Below, piece by piece: positions 43,260-51,704 of a stretch of DNA of 52,691 bases; position 1 is the stretch's first letter, and the number at the start of each line of letters is the position of its first letter. The notes beneath the pieces were generated by a model that made no database searches, was not told the DNA's origin, and saw only the letters and a list, made by a program, of their open reading frames with translations. The position numbers and the translations under genes were made by a program. Origin of the DNA: Streptomyces barkulensis. GTDB taxonomy: Bacteria > Actinomycetota > Actinomycetes > Streptomycetales > Streptomycetaceae. Location of the stretch: the NCBI RefSeq assembly GCF_002843305.1, contig NZ_PGSG01000102.1, positions 1 to 52,691 of the forward strand. Reading direction: 5' to 3'.

Positions 43260-43952
43260 ATGGTGGATCAGAGGTGGACGGGTGTACGTCGGCGCGTCAT
43301 GGCGTTGGGCGCCCACCCGGCGGCCGGCAGCGAGGTGTTCGGGGCGCACGGGCATGGATGGGCCTTGGAGGAGCCGCTGCGTGAGGACGAGCTCGCCGAG
43401 GTCGAGGCGCAGCTGGGTGTGCGGCTGCCGGAGGAGTACCGCACGTTCCTGACCTGTGTCGGCGCGGGCGGTGCGGGCCCCGCGTACGGCCTGTTCCCGG
43501 TGCGGCGCGTGCAGGGGCGGTGGTGCTGGGAGGGCGACGGCGCCGATCTGGCGGACCTGTCCGGGCTCGCCCGGCCGTTTCCCGAGCAGGGGCCGGATCC
43601 CGAGATCGTCGAGGCTCTCCTCGCCGAGCGTCCCGAGGAGGAGGACTTCGAGGAGATCGAGGAGTTCGACGACGCGTTCGAGGCGTGGGACGAGCGGTGG
43701 GGCGCCGTCATGTTCGCTCCCGAGCGCACCGCCGGCGCGATCGTGATCTGCCATCTGGGCTGTGCCCTGCGGCAGTGGCTGGTCGTCAGCGGCGAACACC
43801 GCGGCACGGTCTGGTCGGACGAGCGGGCGGACGACGCCGATCTGGCGCCGCTCCTCGGTGCCGACGGGCAGCCGGTGACGTTCGCCCGCTGGTACCTCGA
43901 CTGGCTGGAGAAGGCCGAACTCGCGGTACACCGGGTGTCCTCGAATGCCTGA
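43260..43952 (+). CDS. SMI1/KNR4 (SUKH) family protein
   Basis: 230 residues. SUKH pattern: LREDELAEVEAQLGVRLPEEYRTFLTCVGAGG (about residues 41-72), a typical start of the domain, then GLFPV and an acidic run (EEEDFEEIEEFDD) before WGAVMF and the C-terminal FARWYLDWLE. Such proteins are immunity partners of polymorphic toxins or stand-alone regulators; no toxin is next to it, so an orphan immunity role is possible. ATG 43260. Confidence 0.85.
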   Translation: MVDQRWTGVRRRVMALGAHPAAGSEVFGAHGHGWALEEPLREDELAEVEAQLGVRLPEEYRTFLTCVGAGGAGPAYGLFPVRRVQGRWCWEGDGADLADLSGLARPFPEQGPDPEIVEALLAERPEEEDFEEIEEFDDAFEAWDERWGAVMFAPERTAGAIVICHLGCALRQWLVVSGEHRGTVWSDERADDADLAPLLGADGQPVTFARWYLDWLEKAELAVHRVSSNA

Positions 43953-44434
43953 CACCGGTTCCCGCTCCCGCGCGAGCGCCGGCACCGGCGTCCCGGCGGT
44001 GCGCCGGCCGACGGGTCCGGCCGCTTCCGAAACGCTCTGCACGATCACCTGGGACCGCCCCCCGATCACACGGACCGTCCTGGAGGGCCACCTCGGCCCC
44101 CTGGCGTGACTTCAGCGGCGGCCCCTGGTGCTGATCGTTGAAACGTCGAGGTGGAGCCGACCAGTTGAGCCGACTCCGCCTGAAGGGGAGGACCCGTTCG
44201 TGTGACGAGCCCGCAGCCCGAGCGTGCCTTCGTCTACGCCGCCGACCTCACGCACGAAGATGTTCGCGCCCTGGAGACGTTCATCGACACCCAGCTGGGC
44301 CGGACATGGGAGACGGAGGGCGGGCCGTCCGCCGGGCCGTGACCGGGCGGTCCGGGTGGTGCGGCCAGGGGAGCGGTGGTGTCTCCCCCGGCCGCGGTGG
44401 TCCGGTGGAGGTCAGGCCGGGGGTGCCGTGTTCC
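43953..44434. other. 482-bp gap with an unassigned open stretch
   Basis: Between the SUKH gene and the ABC exporter, which converge. From 44203 one frame reads PERAFVYAADLTHEDVRALE and ends near 44342; it looks like part of a protein but has no recognised family, and I leave it unassigned. Otherwise I see no gene. Confidence 0.4.
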
Positions 44435-46330
44435 TCACCGGTCCTGGGAGAGGGCGACGAGTTCGGCGAACAGGCCGCCGGAGCCGACCAGTTCCTCGTA
44501 CCGGCCCTGCTCGATCACGCGCCCCTCGCGCATGACGATGATGCGGTCGGCCAGGCGGGTGTTCTCCAGTTGGTGGGTGACGACGATGGTCATGCGCTCG
44601 GCGGCGATGCGTTTGATCTCCAGGAAGATCCGGTGCTCGCCGCGCGCGTCCATCTGGGAGGTCGGTTCGTCCAGGATCAGCAGGGGGGTCTGCCGGTACA
44701 GGGCCCGGCCGCAGGCCAGGCGCTGCCACTGGCCACCGGACAGTTCGGCGCCGCCCCACAGCTCCCTGGCCAGGAGGGTGTCGAGCCGGCGGGGCAGTTT
44801 CTCGACCGTCTCGCGCATGCCGACGGCGTCGACGGCCTTCCACACGGGGGCGTCGTCGTACGTCCTGGGCTGGCCGAGGGTGATGTTCTCGCGGGTGCGC
44901 AGGGGCCAGCAGGCGAAGTTCTGCGGGACGAGGGCGGTGCGTTTCCACACCGCGTCGGGGTCGGCGGCGGCGAGGTCGGTGCCGTCCCACCGGACGTGTC
45001 CCTCGTCGGGCAGGAGGATGCCGGTGATGAGCTTGGCCAGGGTGGACTTGCCCGAGCCGTTCTCGCCGACGACGGCCAGGATCTCGCCGCGGCGCAGGGT
45101 GAGGGAGACGCCGGCGACGGCCGGCTCGTCCTTGCCGGGGTACTGGTAGCGGACCTCCTCCAGCCGGATCTCCTCCACCCGGTCGGGGATGGTTGCCCGG
45201 CCGCGCCGGGGTGCGCGGTCGGCGGCCAGATCGAGGAAGGAGCGCATGTCGGCCAGGTAGAGCGAGGTGTGGAACATCGCGGCGCCGTGGACGACGAACT
45301 GGGAGAGCGCGGCCAGGGTGGTCTGGACGGCGACGACCGCGGTGGCGGCGACGGGCAGGGCCACCCGTCCGGTGGTGGCCAGCCAGGCGAGGGCGGCCCA
45401 GGTGCCCAACAGGAACACGCCGCCCAGGGCGCTGCTGGCCAGGGTGATGCGCAGCATGCGGGGCGCGGCGGTCAGGGTGCGTCGGTCGATGCGGTCCGAC
45501 AGGGCGCGGTACCAGTAGACGAGGTAGCCGGTCATGCCGTTGGCGCGGACCTCGTCGCCGTGGCGGGGGTAGGTGGCCCACCAGCGCATCATGGAGCGCA
45601 CGTTGCGGTCGCCGACGTTGAGGTAGTGGGTCTCGTAGTCGACGCGGGCGGACAGCACGGCGCCGACGCCGGCGGGGACCACGGCCAGCAGGAGCAGGGG
45701 CAGCATCATCGGGTGCAGGGCGGTGATGACGCCGCCGGCGGCGGTCATGCGGATGAGGGCGGCCATGAACCGCTGGCCGTCCTGCACCATCAGCCGGGTG
45801 CGGGTGACTCCGACCTCGGCGGCCTCCTGCCGGTCGGCGAACCCGTCCTCGCCGTACGCGGAGGCCTCCACGCGGCATACGGCGGCCACCAGCGCGATGT
45901 CCGCCTCGGTCATCAGCCGCGGGGTGATCCGTCCGTCGGCGTAGGAGGCCAGGGCGCCGCTGACCCGGCCGAGTCCCGCGGCGGCCGTGACCACGGCCAG
46001 GGCGGGCAGCGCGCCGTGCAGGCGTTCGGACGCGGTGCCGGTACCCAGGAGATGGGTCATGGCCTGCGCGGTGAACGCCAGGACGGTCGCGGCCGTGGCG
46101 CCGGCCAGCAGCTGGCAGGCCAGCAGGAGTGCGACGCAGGATCTGTCGACGGCCCAGGCCATGCGCGCGGTGTGTCCGAGCACGGCGGGCAGACGCCGGC
46201 ACATCGCCCCGAAACTGGCCTGGGCCAGGGGGTTCTTGCCGTGCTTGCCCTCGAAGGTGATGGTGGCCGGTGGTGGCGGAGGAGGCGTATCCGTATCCGT
46301 GTGCGCGGTCGGGGCGTTGGTCACCGTCAT
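44435..46330 (-). CDS. ABC exporter, fused permease and ATPase
   Basis: 631 residues. N-terminal six-helix permease (about 50-340), C-terminal nucleotide-binding domain with Walker A GENGSGKSTL (about 430), signature LSGGQWQRLACGRAL (about 535), Walker B LLILDEPTSQ (about 556) and the H-loop THQLEN. It has the layout of half-size exporters that act as homodimers. AAGGAGAG precedes ATG 46330. A perfect hairpin sits 100 bp upstream. No biosynthetic cluster is near; export of a drug or peptide is possible. Confidence 0.9.
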   Translation of the reverse strand: MTVTNAPTAHTDTDTPPPPPPATITFEGKHGKNPLAQASFGAMCRRLPAVLGHTARMAWAVDRSCVALLLACQLLAGATAATVLAFTAQAMTHLLGTGTASERLHGALPALAVVTAAAGLGRVSGALASYADGRITPRLMTEADIALVAAVCRVEASAYGEDGFADRQEAAEVGVTRTRLMVQDGQRFMAALIRMTAAGGVITALHPMMLPLLLLAVVPAGVGAVLSARVDYETHYLNVGDRNVRSMMRWWATYPRHGDEVRANGMTGYLVYWYRALSDRIDRRTLTAAPRMLRITLASSALGGVFLLGTWAALAWLATTGRVALPVAATAVVAVQTTLAALSQFVVHGAAMFHTSLYLADMRSFLDLAADRAPRRGRATIPDRVEEIRLEEVRYQYPGKDEPAVAGVSLTLRRGEILAVVGENGSGKSTLAKLITGILLPDEGHVRWDGTDLAAADPDAVWKRTALVPQNFACWPLRTRENITLGQPRTYDDAPVWKAVDAVGMRETVEKLPRRLDTLLARELWGGAELSGGQWQRLACGRALYRQTPLLILDEPTSQMDARGEHRIFLEIKRIAAERMTIVVTHQLENTRLADRIIVMREGRVIEQGRYEELVGSGGLFAELVALSQDR

Positions 46331-46429
46331 CTGCGTCTCTCCTTGCGGGTCGGCACCGCACCCGGGTGGCTCGGCGATGTACGGCATAACGACGCGGCGA
46401 CGGAACCGAACGCGCTCGATTCCGGACGT

Positions 46430-46460
46430 GCCGCACCCCTTGTGCGGCAAGGGGTGCGGC
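46430..46460 (-). promoter_or_regulatory. Perfect hairpin in the leader of the ABC exporter gene
   Basis: GCCGCACCCCTTG and CAAGGGGTGCGGC (13 bp, perfect) around TGCGG, 100 bases before the ABC start. It may be an attenuator, an RNA-stability element or an operator. The rest of 46461-46807 shows no gene; an open frame extends the ABC gene upstream but has no ribosome site and runs through the hairpin. Confidence 0.5.
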
Positions 46461-46807
46461 CATGCGACCGCCGTGCAGAAGCCCTCGCCTTGCGGCGGGA
46501 GTTGGCCGAATCGCCGGTACCCGAAACGCAAGAGGCCGATGAGGTCCCCGATGGCCGGCGGAGCGCGTCGGCGGCCCGGGCCGAGCCACTCATGCTCCTC
46601 ACGGGACCGTTCCGGGTGCGCGTGGCGGGCTCTGGTGCTCGCCGCGTGCTTCCGTGCTCGGCCGTCGGGCGCCGGTCCGATTCGGATGACACGGGTGCCT
46701 TCGGACCGGGTGGGCACGGTTCCGGTCCGGAAGTGTGTGGCTGCCCACCGCTGACCACGCCCCCGGCCTTTTCGGTCCCTCGGCGAGGACGCGTGTGCGT
46801 GTGCCGC

Positions 46808-47986
46808 TCAGCGGGCCACTTCGGCGTTTCGGCCGGGCGTGGTCGCGGCCCGCGCGGGGAGGGCGATGAGCAGCGCGACCGCGACCAGCAGCCCGCTCGT
46901 CCACAGCGGTCCGAGGACCCCGGCGGCGGTGGTGAGGGCGACCGCGGCGATCAGAGGCCCGACGACGGCGCCGGCGTTGAGGGCGGCGGTGGCGTACGCC
47001 CCGGCCAGGGTGGGAGCGGCCGCGGCCTCGTACAGAACCCGGGTGATCAAGGTGGCGCCCAGCGTGAACGACAGCGCGCCCTGCACGAACACCAGGGCGA
47101 GCAGCACGGCCGGCCGCTCGGCCAGCAGCGCCAGGGTCGGCCAGCCGAGCATCAGCAGTGGGCCGCCGACGGCGAGGACCGGGCCGGGGCGCCGGTCGGC
47201 CAGCCGTCCGGCGACGGTGACCCCGGCGAAGGAGCCGGCGCCGAAGAGCACCAGGGCGACCGTTACCCACCACTCGCCCAGCCCGGCGGGACCGGTCACC
47301 ACCGGGGCGAGGAAGGTGAAACCGGCGAACGTGGCGGCGTTGACCAGCGCGCCCAGCAGCATCGCCCGCAGCAGCGGCACCCCGGTGAGCTGGGCGAACT
47401 CCACCCGCAGTGCCGGGCCGTCACCGGTCTGCCGCCGTCCGTGGCCGGCCGGGACGCCGGTGAGGATACCGAGGGCCGCGGGCAGGCAGAGCACGGCCAC
47501 GGCCCAGAACGCGGCCCGCCAGCCCAGCAGCGTGCCCAGCACCGATCCGCCGGGGACACCGGCGACGGTGGCCAGCGTGGTGCCGGACAGCAGCACGGCC
47601 AGCGCCCGCCCCTTCCGGTCGGCCGGGACCAGTGCGGCGGCGGCCGTCAGGGCAACGGCCAGGAATCCGGCGTTCGCCAGCGCGGCGACGATCCGGGTGG
47701 CGAACAGCACCGGGAAGCTGGCGGTGACGGCGCCCACGGCGTGGGCCGCCGCGAAGGTGAGGGTGAACCCGAGCAGGGTGGCGCGCCGGGGCCAGGCGCG
47801 GGCCAGCGCGGCCATCAGGGGGGCGCCGACGGCCATGCCGACCGCGAAGGCCGAGGTGAGCGTGCCCGCCGCCCCGACCGTGACGCCGAGATCGGCGGCG
47901 AGGTCCGGCAGGAGGCCGACGAGCATGAATTCGGAGGTGCCCATGGCGAAGACGGCCAGGGCGAGCAGATACAGCGCGAGAGGCAT
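46808..47986 (-). CDS. Chloramphenicol-type MFS efflux transporter (Cmx/CmlR-like)
   Basis: 392 residues, 12 helices. The start MPLALYLLALAVFAMGTSEFML and the core ATLLGF, VVTGPAGLGEWWVTVALVLFG match the actinobacterial Cmx/CmrA chloramphenicol exporters; SFPVLFATRIVAALANAGFLAV is motif C-like. A short possible leader peptide and hairpin lie upstream, as known for inducible chloramphenicol exporters. GGAG lies 8 bases before ATG 47986. Chloramphenicol is the predicted substrate by family only. Confidence 0.88.
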   Translation of the reverse strand: MPLALYLLALAVFAMGTSEFMLVGLLPDLAADLGVTVGAAGTLTSAFAVGMAVGAPLMAALARAWPRRATLLGFTLTFAAAHAVGAVTASFPVLFATRIVAALANAGFLAVALTAAAALVPADRKGRALAVLLSGTTLATVAGVPGGSVLGTLLGWRAAFWAVAVLCLPAALGILTGVPAGHGRRQTGDGPALRVEFAQLTGVPLLRAMLLGALVNAATFAGFTFLAPVVTGPAGLGEWWVTVALVLFGAGSFAGVTVAGRLADRRPGPVLAVGGPLLMLGWPTLALLAERPAVLLALVFVQGALSFTLGATLITRVLYEAAAAPTLAGAYATAALNAGAVVGPLIAAVALTTAAGVLGPLWTSGLLVAVALLIALPARAATTPGRNAEVAR

Positions 47987-48103
47987 CGAGTGGCTCCGGG
48001 GTGAGGAGAGGTACGAGAGGAGGTCATCTCGTCACCGCGGCCGCCCCCAAGGCACGCGCGCGCCCGGCCGCGGAACGCGGCGGGACGGCGGAGAGCTGCG
48101 GAC

Positions 48104-48169
48104 TCAGTGGTGCAGGGGGCTGACGGCGTGACCGAAAGCCCCCACCCTGTCCGACTCAGGACTCGACAT
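48104..48169 (-). CDS. Possible leader peptide of the Cmx-like gene
   Basis: 21-codon frame (MSSPESDRVGAFGHAVSP...) ending at TGA 117 bp upstream of the exporter start. It resembles in placement the 9-residue MSTSKNADK leader of streptomycete chloramphenicol exporters, where ribosome stalling opens the message. No Shine-Dalgarno site is seen. A hairpin (48115-48143) lies within it. Speculative. Confidence 0.3.
   Translation of the reverse strand: MSSPESDRVGAFGHAVSPLHH
48115..48143 (-). promoter_or_regulatory. Hairpin within the possible leader peptide
   Basis: GGGGGCT and AGCCCCC arms around a 15-base loop. Candidate attenuation structure for the Cmx-like gene, or simply a short palindrome. 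Confidence 0.35.
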
Positions 48170-48543
48170 GGCCCGCACGTTACCCGGTCGGCGCCCGCCG
48201 GAGCACCCCGGTTTCACCGCCGCAGGCCCGTGCCACCGATGTCATGGCCTGCGACAACCAGGGTCTGCTCCAAGTCCGGATCACTGGCCACCACCCAGCG
48301 CTGTCCGCACCCGGATCCGCGGTCGATCACCGAGGCGGGCCGCTCGCTCAGCGCCCACCTGTCGGTGGCGGCCGGCCCGCCGAAGCCGCCGGAGGCGGTG
48401 CGCCGGGTGTTGCAGGCATCCCACAATCGGCTGGAGAACCCCGGCGATCTTGGTCCCCAAGGAGACGTGCTCTGATCTGCGGTTTCTTCCCGCGAGTGGT
48501 CCCCAGGTGGTCCCCGAGGGGGCGGCGGCGCATCGGTCGGTCT

Positions 48544-48675
48544 GGTGTGCCGTCAGACGACGAAAGGCGCTCCGACCTGGGATTTCTCCCCGGCCGAAGC
48601 GCCTTCCGGCACTGTCGGGACGACAGGATTTGAACCTGCGACCCCTTGACCCCCAGTCCAGCCGAAGGCAGCCGT
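48544..48675. repeat. Right copy of the tRNA-Pro 3' end with its flank (att-like scar)
   Basis: Partner of 36258-36388. The part 48615-48658 is tRNA sequence; 48564-48605 is an imperfect inverted repeat (AAGGCGCTCCGACC / GGCCGAAGCGCCTT), probably the terminator that followed the tRNA. After 48660 the sequence departs from the tRNA, as expected at the far end of an element that integrated into the tRNA 3' end. Confidence 0.75.
48615..48658 (-). pseudogene. tRNA-Pro(GGG) 3' fragment (attachment-site core)
   Basis: On the minus strand it contains anticodon loop CTGGGGG, the 3' anticodon strand TCAAG, the T arm GCAGG-TTCAAAT-CCTGT and acceptor CGTCCCG with discriminator A. The 5' half (acceptor CGGGACG, D arm) is absent: upstream sequence is unrelated. 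It cannot be a working tRNA. It marks the boundary of an element that lies to its right, with the intact tRNA expected at the far end outside the window. Integration into tRNA-Pro is known for pSAM2. Confidence 0.8.
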
Positions 48676-48873
48676 TCTCGGGGCAATCGGTGCTTACCGA
48701 CCCGGTGCCGCGTGAAGAACGCCCCGGCCGTTCGGGTGCGCGCACACCGTGTGGTCCCCAGGTGGTCCCCAAGAAACCGGCCTGTGGGGCGGTCGGGGCC
48801 ACATCCCCAGCATGCATCCACCTGCGTGGATTCCACAAATGGCCTCTGCAGCTCGGGAGCGGTATCCCCGTGT

Positions 48874-51702
48874 CTACAGATCGGTGCCGCTGGCTTCTTT
48901 CAAGATGCCGACGCTTTCTGTGTCCTTTGGGGCGGAGCGTCGGTACTGGGGATGGCCGAGGTCCATCTGGAGCGCGGCGTGGAGCGGGGCAGGGTACCGG
49001 GTTCGGTCTGACCAGGACAGGGCTTGGTGGCTGAGCCGGGCTGCAGCGACCGCGAGAGTCTCTCGATCGTAGCCGTCCTGCGTGTGCATGGGGGTGATCT
49101 CGCGTGTGGTCATGCTGTACCACGGTGCGTTCAGCTCGTTCTCCTTACGTTCGTCGGCATTCTTCGATGCCTTCCCGGGGTCGGCGCGCCAGCGGGTCTT
49201 CCACTGCCCGTGGCGTTTCTTGCCGTAGTTGCGAGGTTCGGTGAACAGGAACCAGGGGTGGCCTTCGGGCCGGGCTTCCGGGTAGTAGAGGTCGCTGGAG
49301 GTCTTGAGCGGGACGGTCTTGCCGTTCTTTTGTTTCTCGGTGACGGCGACCAGGCGGGGCATTTCCGCCTGCGCGCAGTTCATGCGGATGATGCTGACCG
49401 GGTTCCAGGACGGGGGTAGTCCGCTTGCGGGGAGCCAGAGGCGCGGGTCGTCGGGATCTTTTCCGAGGCCCTGCTTGTTGTTGTGAAGGCCAGGCCATAC
49501 GCGGCGGCTGGCGTGGCCGTCGATCATCAAGACGTAGGGCAGACCGTCGAGTTCGTCGTGGAGGTCTTGGAGGGCGGTGCGGACGTCCTCGCCTGCCTGC
49601 GCCCAGCGCTGGATTTCGCCGTCGCCGTTTTCAGTGTGAAGCGGGTAGTTGGCGGCGTGGAAGTTGCTCTGTGCGAGGGCGTAGTGCTCCCACTGCGGGT
49701 GGATGTTGCTCCAGCCGATCATGCGCCACGGATCGCCGGGTTCGGGGGAGGGGATGATCACGCTGGCGGTGATGATCCTTTTGGGCTGGCCTTTGTACTT
49801 GCGGTCCGTGGCCTGCTTGCGGATGTGGATGCCGCAGAAGGCCATGCGGGGCAGCGGGTAGGGGTTGTCGTCGGGGTAGAGGGCACGCTCGAAGCGGTCG
49901 TCCACGACCCCGCAAGAGCGGTAGAGGTCGAGCAGCCCCATGTAGACGCGGTGGTCTTCGAAGGCTTTCGCGGGTTTCTTGATGATGCTGAAGGTCTTGG
50001 TGAACGGATCGTACTCGCGACCAATGAGGAATTGGGACGGCACCGCGGCCTTGGCGAGTTCCCGTACGACTTGATGCTTGGCGTCGTTCTCTGCGAGGGC
50101 GCTCTTCACTTCGGCGGGCTTCATGCCCTGGTGTTCCTCGCCGCGCACTGGGATCTCTGTTTCGCACCAGGCGGCGAGCAGAACGCCGGGTTCTGCGAAC
50201 GTGCCGATGATCCTTTGGACGTCGGTGGCGCGCTGAGTTCCGGGGCCGTGCTCCAGTAGGGATTCGGCGTTGCAGAAGACAGCTTCGATGCCGTCCGTGA
50301 GTGGGAATGATTGCTTTCCGTCGGGGTCGGGATCGATATCTTCCGGGTCGAGTCCGTAGGGGTGGGCGAGGCCGTGGATCATTCGCGTGAGGGTCGCGTC
50401 GCGGTACCACAGGCACAGGATGCGGAGTTTCTTGTATCCGGCCGCTTCGATGGAACGGCGGATACCCTCAGGGGAGGGCTTGCCGATGAGATCGACATAT
50501 TCGCCATCCTGTTTCTTCTGTTTCTTCTCTTTCTCCTGGGCGGCGGTGGCGGGCTCGTGGGAACGCTTACCGAAGACATTTCCCTTCGACTTCAGGTCGA
50601 GCAGAGAGGCGGCCTCACCGAAGACTCGCTGGATATGTTCCCGCAGCAGCGAGAGATGGTAGATACCGGCGCCGGTACCCACAGCGAAGGAGTCCGCCTT
50701 CGGCATGGTCGGCCTGATCGCTCCAGGAGGAGGAGTCAGGGTGTCGATCTTCTTGCCATTCTCGTCCCTGGCGTTCAGGCGGCTGCGCTCATCAGCGACG
50801 CGTTCTTCGATGGCGTTGAGCGATGACCGGTCGGCGTCCATCTTCGCCAGGATTTCCAGCGCATGCTTGTTCGTCTGTCGCAGACCGCGCCCATTCAAGG
50901 TCACAGACATGATCGGCCGGTCTGTTCCCTGGTCGACGAGAACGGTGCTGGCGTGGATCACCGTGTTGTTGATGCGCCGGATGTGGGTGTCAAGGTTCAG
51001 GACGGGGTTCGGCTCGGCCGTGTAGGTGGCCATCTTCACCGACAGGCGGGACAGCGCGTACTGGGCTTCACTGCGGGTGGGGTTCTCGGGACGGGCCTTG
51101 ATCGCTTCGGCGAGGTCGACCGGGTGAGCGAGGGTGGCGAAGACCGGGCCGATGGGCTGTTCCCAGGCGATCAGATCGCCATTACTGATGGGCCGGTACT
51201 GCACGGCCGCGACGTTGTCGGAGGGCTGCCAGGCGATGGTCCTGTGTTTCACCTGGCCGTTCGCCGCCTCGTACGCCTCACGGACCGGCTCGACTTCCCG
51301 GTCCAGGAAGGGCTTTGACGCCAGCTTCTTGGCGATGTGCCACTTCACCGCCTCATAGGCCCAGCTGTCCGGGCTGGCGGGCTTGCCGTCTTCCTCCTGG
51401 AGGATGTTCTTCGCAAGGCTGCGGTGCTCAGGAGCGACGTCCGTGACCAGTCGGGCCAAGGTGGGTGGATCCATGAAGGGGATCTCGTCCAGAGGGACGC
51501 GTCGGACGATGCCTTCCAGGTAGGTGAAGACCGTCCTGAGGGTGTCGGGCTCCACAGGGTTGAGCGTCACCATGAAGGCCAGGTTCTTGTCCAGGTAGAC
51601 GTAGCCATCGGTGATCTGTTGGAGCACGGTGACAGCGATGGAGTAGGGGACCAGGAAGGGGTCGGATTCCTGGACACCCCTGATCCATTTTCCGTTCTGT
51701 GA
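48874..51702 (-). CDS. pPIWI-RE family protein (divergent prokaryotic Argonaute/PIWI), N-terminus cut by IS
   Basis: 942 codons remain, open right up to the IS end at 51705, so the true start is lost. Counting from the in-frame GTG at 51627: the N-terminal domain covers about 1-390; a MID-like part has LRILCLWYRD (401) and the family pattern NDAKHQVVRELAK...SQFLI (514-535); the PIWI/RNase H-like part has CGIHIRKQ (598), YVLMIDGHASRRVW (698-711, matching the D-G strand of PIWI) and PAPLHAALQMDLGHPQY (879-895, like the family's end). The first catalytic Asp appears as His (GIHIR), so slicing may be lost. Base composition is visibly less GC-rich than all neighbours, a sign of transfer. Partner helicase and nuclease genes would lie beyond the IS. 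The gene ends 199 bp past the tRNA scar repeat. Confidence 0.82.
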   Translation of the reverse strand, partial: SQNGKWIRGVQESDPFLVPYSIAVTVLQQITDGYVYLDKNLAFMVTLNPVEPDTLRTVFTYLEGIVRRVPLDEIPFMDPPTLARLVTDVAPEHRSLAKNILQEEDGKPASPDSWAYEAVKWHIAKKLASKPFLDREVEPVREAYEAANGQVKHRTIAWQPSDNVAAVQYRPISNGDLIAWEQPIGPVFATLAHPVDLAEAIKARPENPTRSEAQYALSRLSVKMATYTAEPNPVLNLDTHIRRINNTVIHASTVLVDQGTDRPIMSVTLNGRGLRQTNKHALEILAKMDADRSSLNAIEERVADERSRLNARDENGKKIDTLTPPPGAIRPTMPKADSFAVGTGAGIYHLSLLREHIQRVFGEAASLLDLKSKGNVFGKRSHEPATAAQEKEKKQKKQDGEYVDLIGKPSPEGIRRSIEAAGYKKLRILCLWYRDATLTRMIHGLAHPYGLDPEDIDPDPDGKQSFPLTDGIEAVFCNAESLLEHGPGTQRATDVQRIIGTFAEPGVLLAAWCETEIPVRGEEHQGMKPAEVKSALAENDAKHQVVRELAKAAVPSQFLIGREYDPFTKTFSIIKKPAKAFEDHRVYMGLLDLYRSCGVVDDRFERALYPDDNPYPLPRMAFCGIHIRKQATDRKYKGQPKRIITASVIIPSPEPGDPWRMIGWSNIHPQWEHYALAQSNFHAANYPLHTENGDGEIQRWAQAGEDVRTALQDLHDELDGLPYVLMIDGHASRRVWPGLHNNKQGLGKDPDDPRLWLPASGLPPSWNPVSIIRMNCAQAEMPRLVAVTEKQKNGKTVPLKTSSDLYYPEARPEGHPWFLFTEPRNYGKKRHGQWKTRWRADPGKASKNADERKENELNAPWYSMTTREITPMHTQDGYDRETLAVAAARLSHQALSWSDRTRYPAPLHAALQMDLGHPQYRRSAPKDTESVGILKEASGTDL

Positions 51703-51704
51703 GG

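Larger units (their letters stand above)
48496..48770. repeat. Identical 20-bp direct repeats flanking the tRNA scar
   Basis: GTGGTCCCCAGGTGGTCCCC occurs at 48496-48515 and 48751-48770, one on each side of the tRNA-Pro fragment. On the minus strand it reads GDHLGTT in both, in one open frame. Such endings are seen next to tRNA sites in actinobacterial elements; I infer remains of an integrase end or element termini. Confidence 0.6.

Noticed and set aside
46331..46717. An in-frame upstream extension of the ABC exporter by about 129 codons.
   Set aside because: It passes through the perfect hairpin and has no membrane or domain features, while AAGGAGAG directly precedes the ATG at 46330.
48214..48426. 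A 70-codon minus-strand frame with a protein-like ending (VVAGHDIGGTGLRR).
   Set aside because: No start site or family recognised and it lies in a scarred region; perhaps a relic, but not supportable as a gene.
48348..48836. A 162-codon minus-strand frame over the tRNA fragment, considered as an integrase.
   Set aside because: It translates tRNA sequence and repeats and contains no integrase catalytic motif; only the GDHLGTT ends might be relics.
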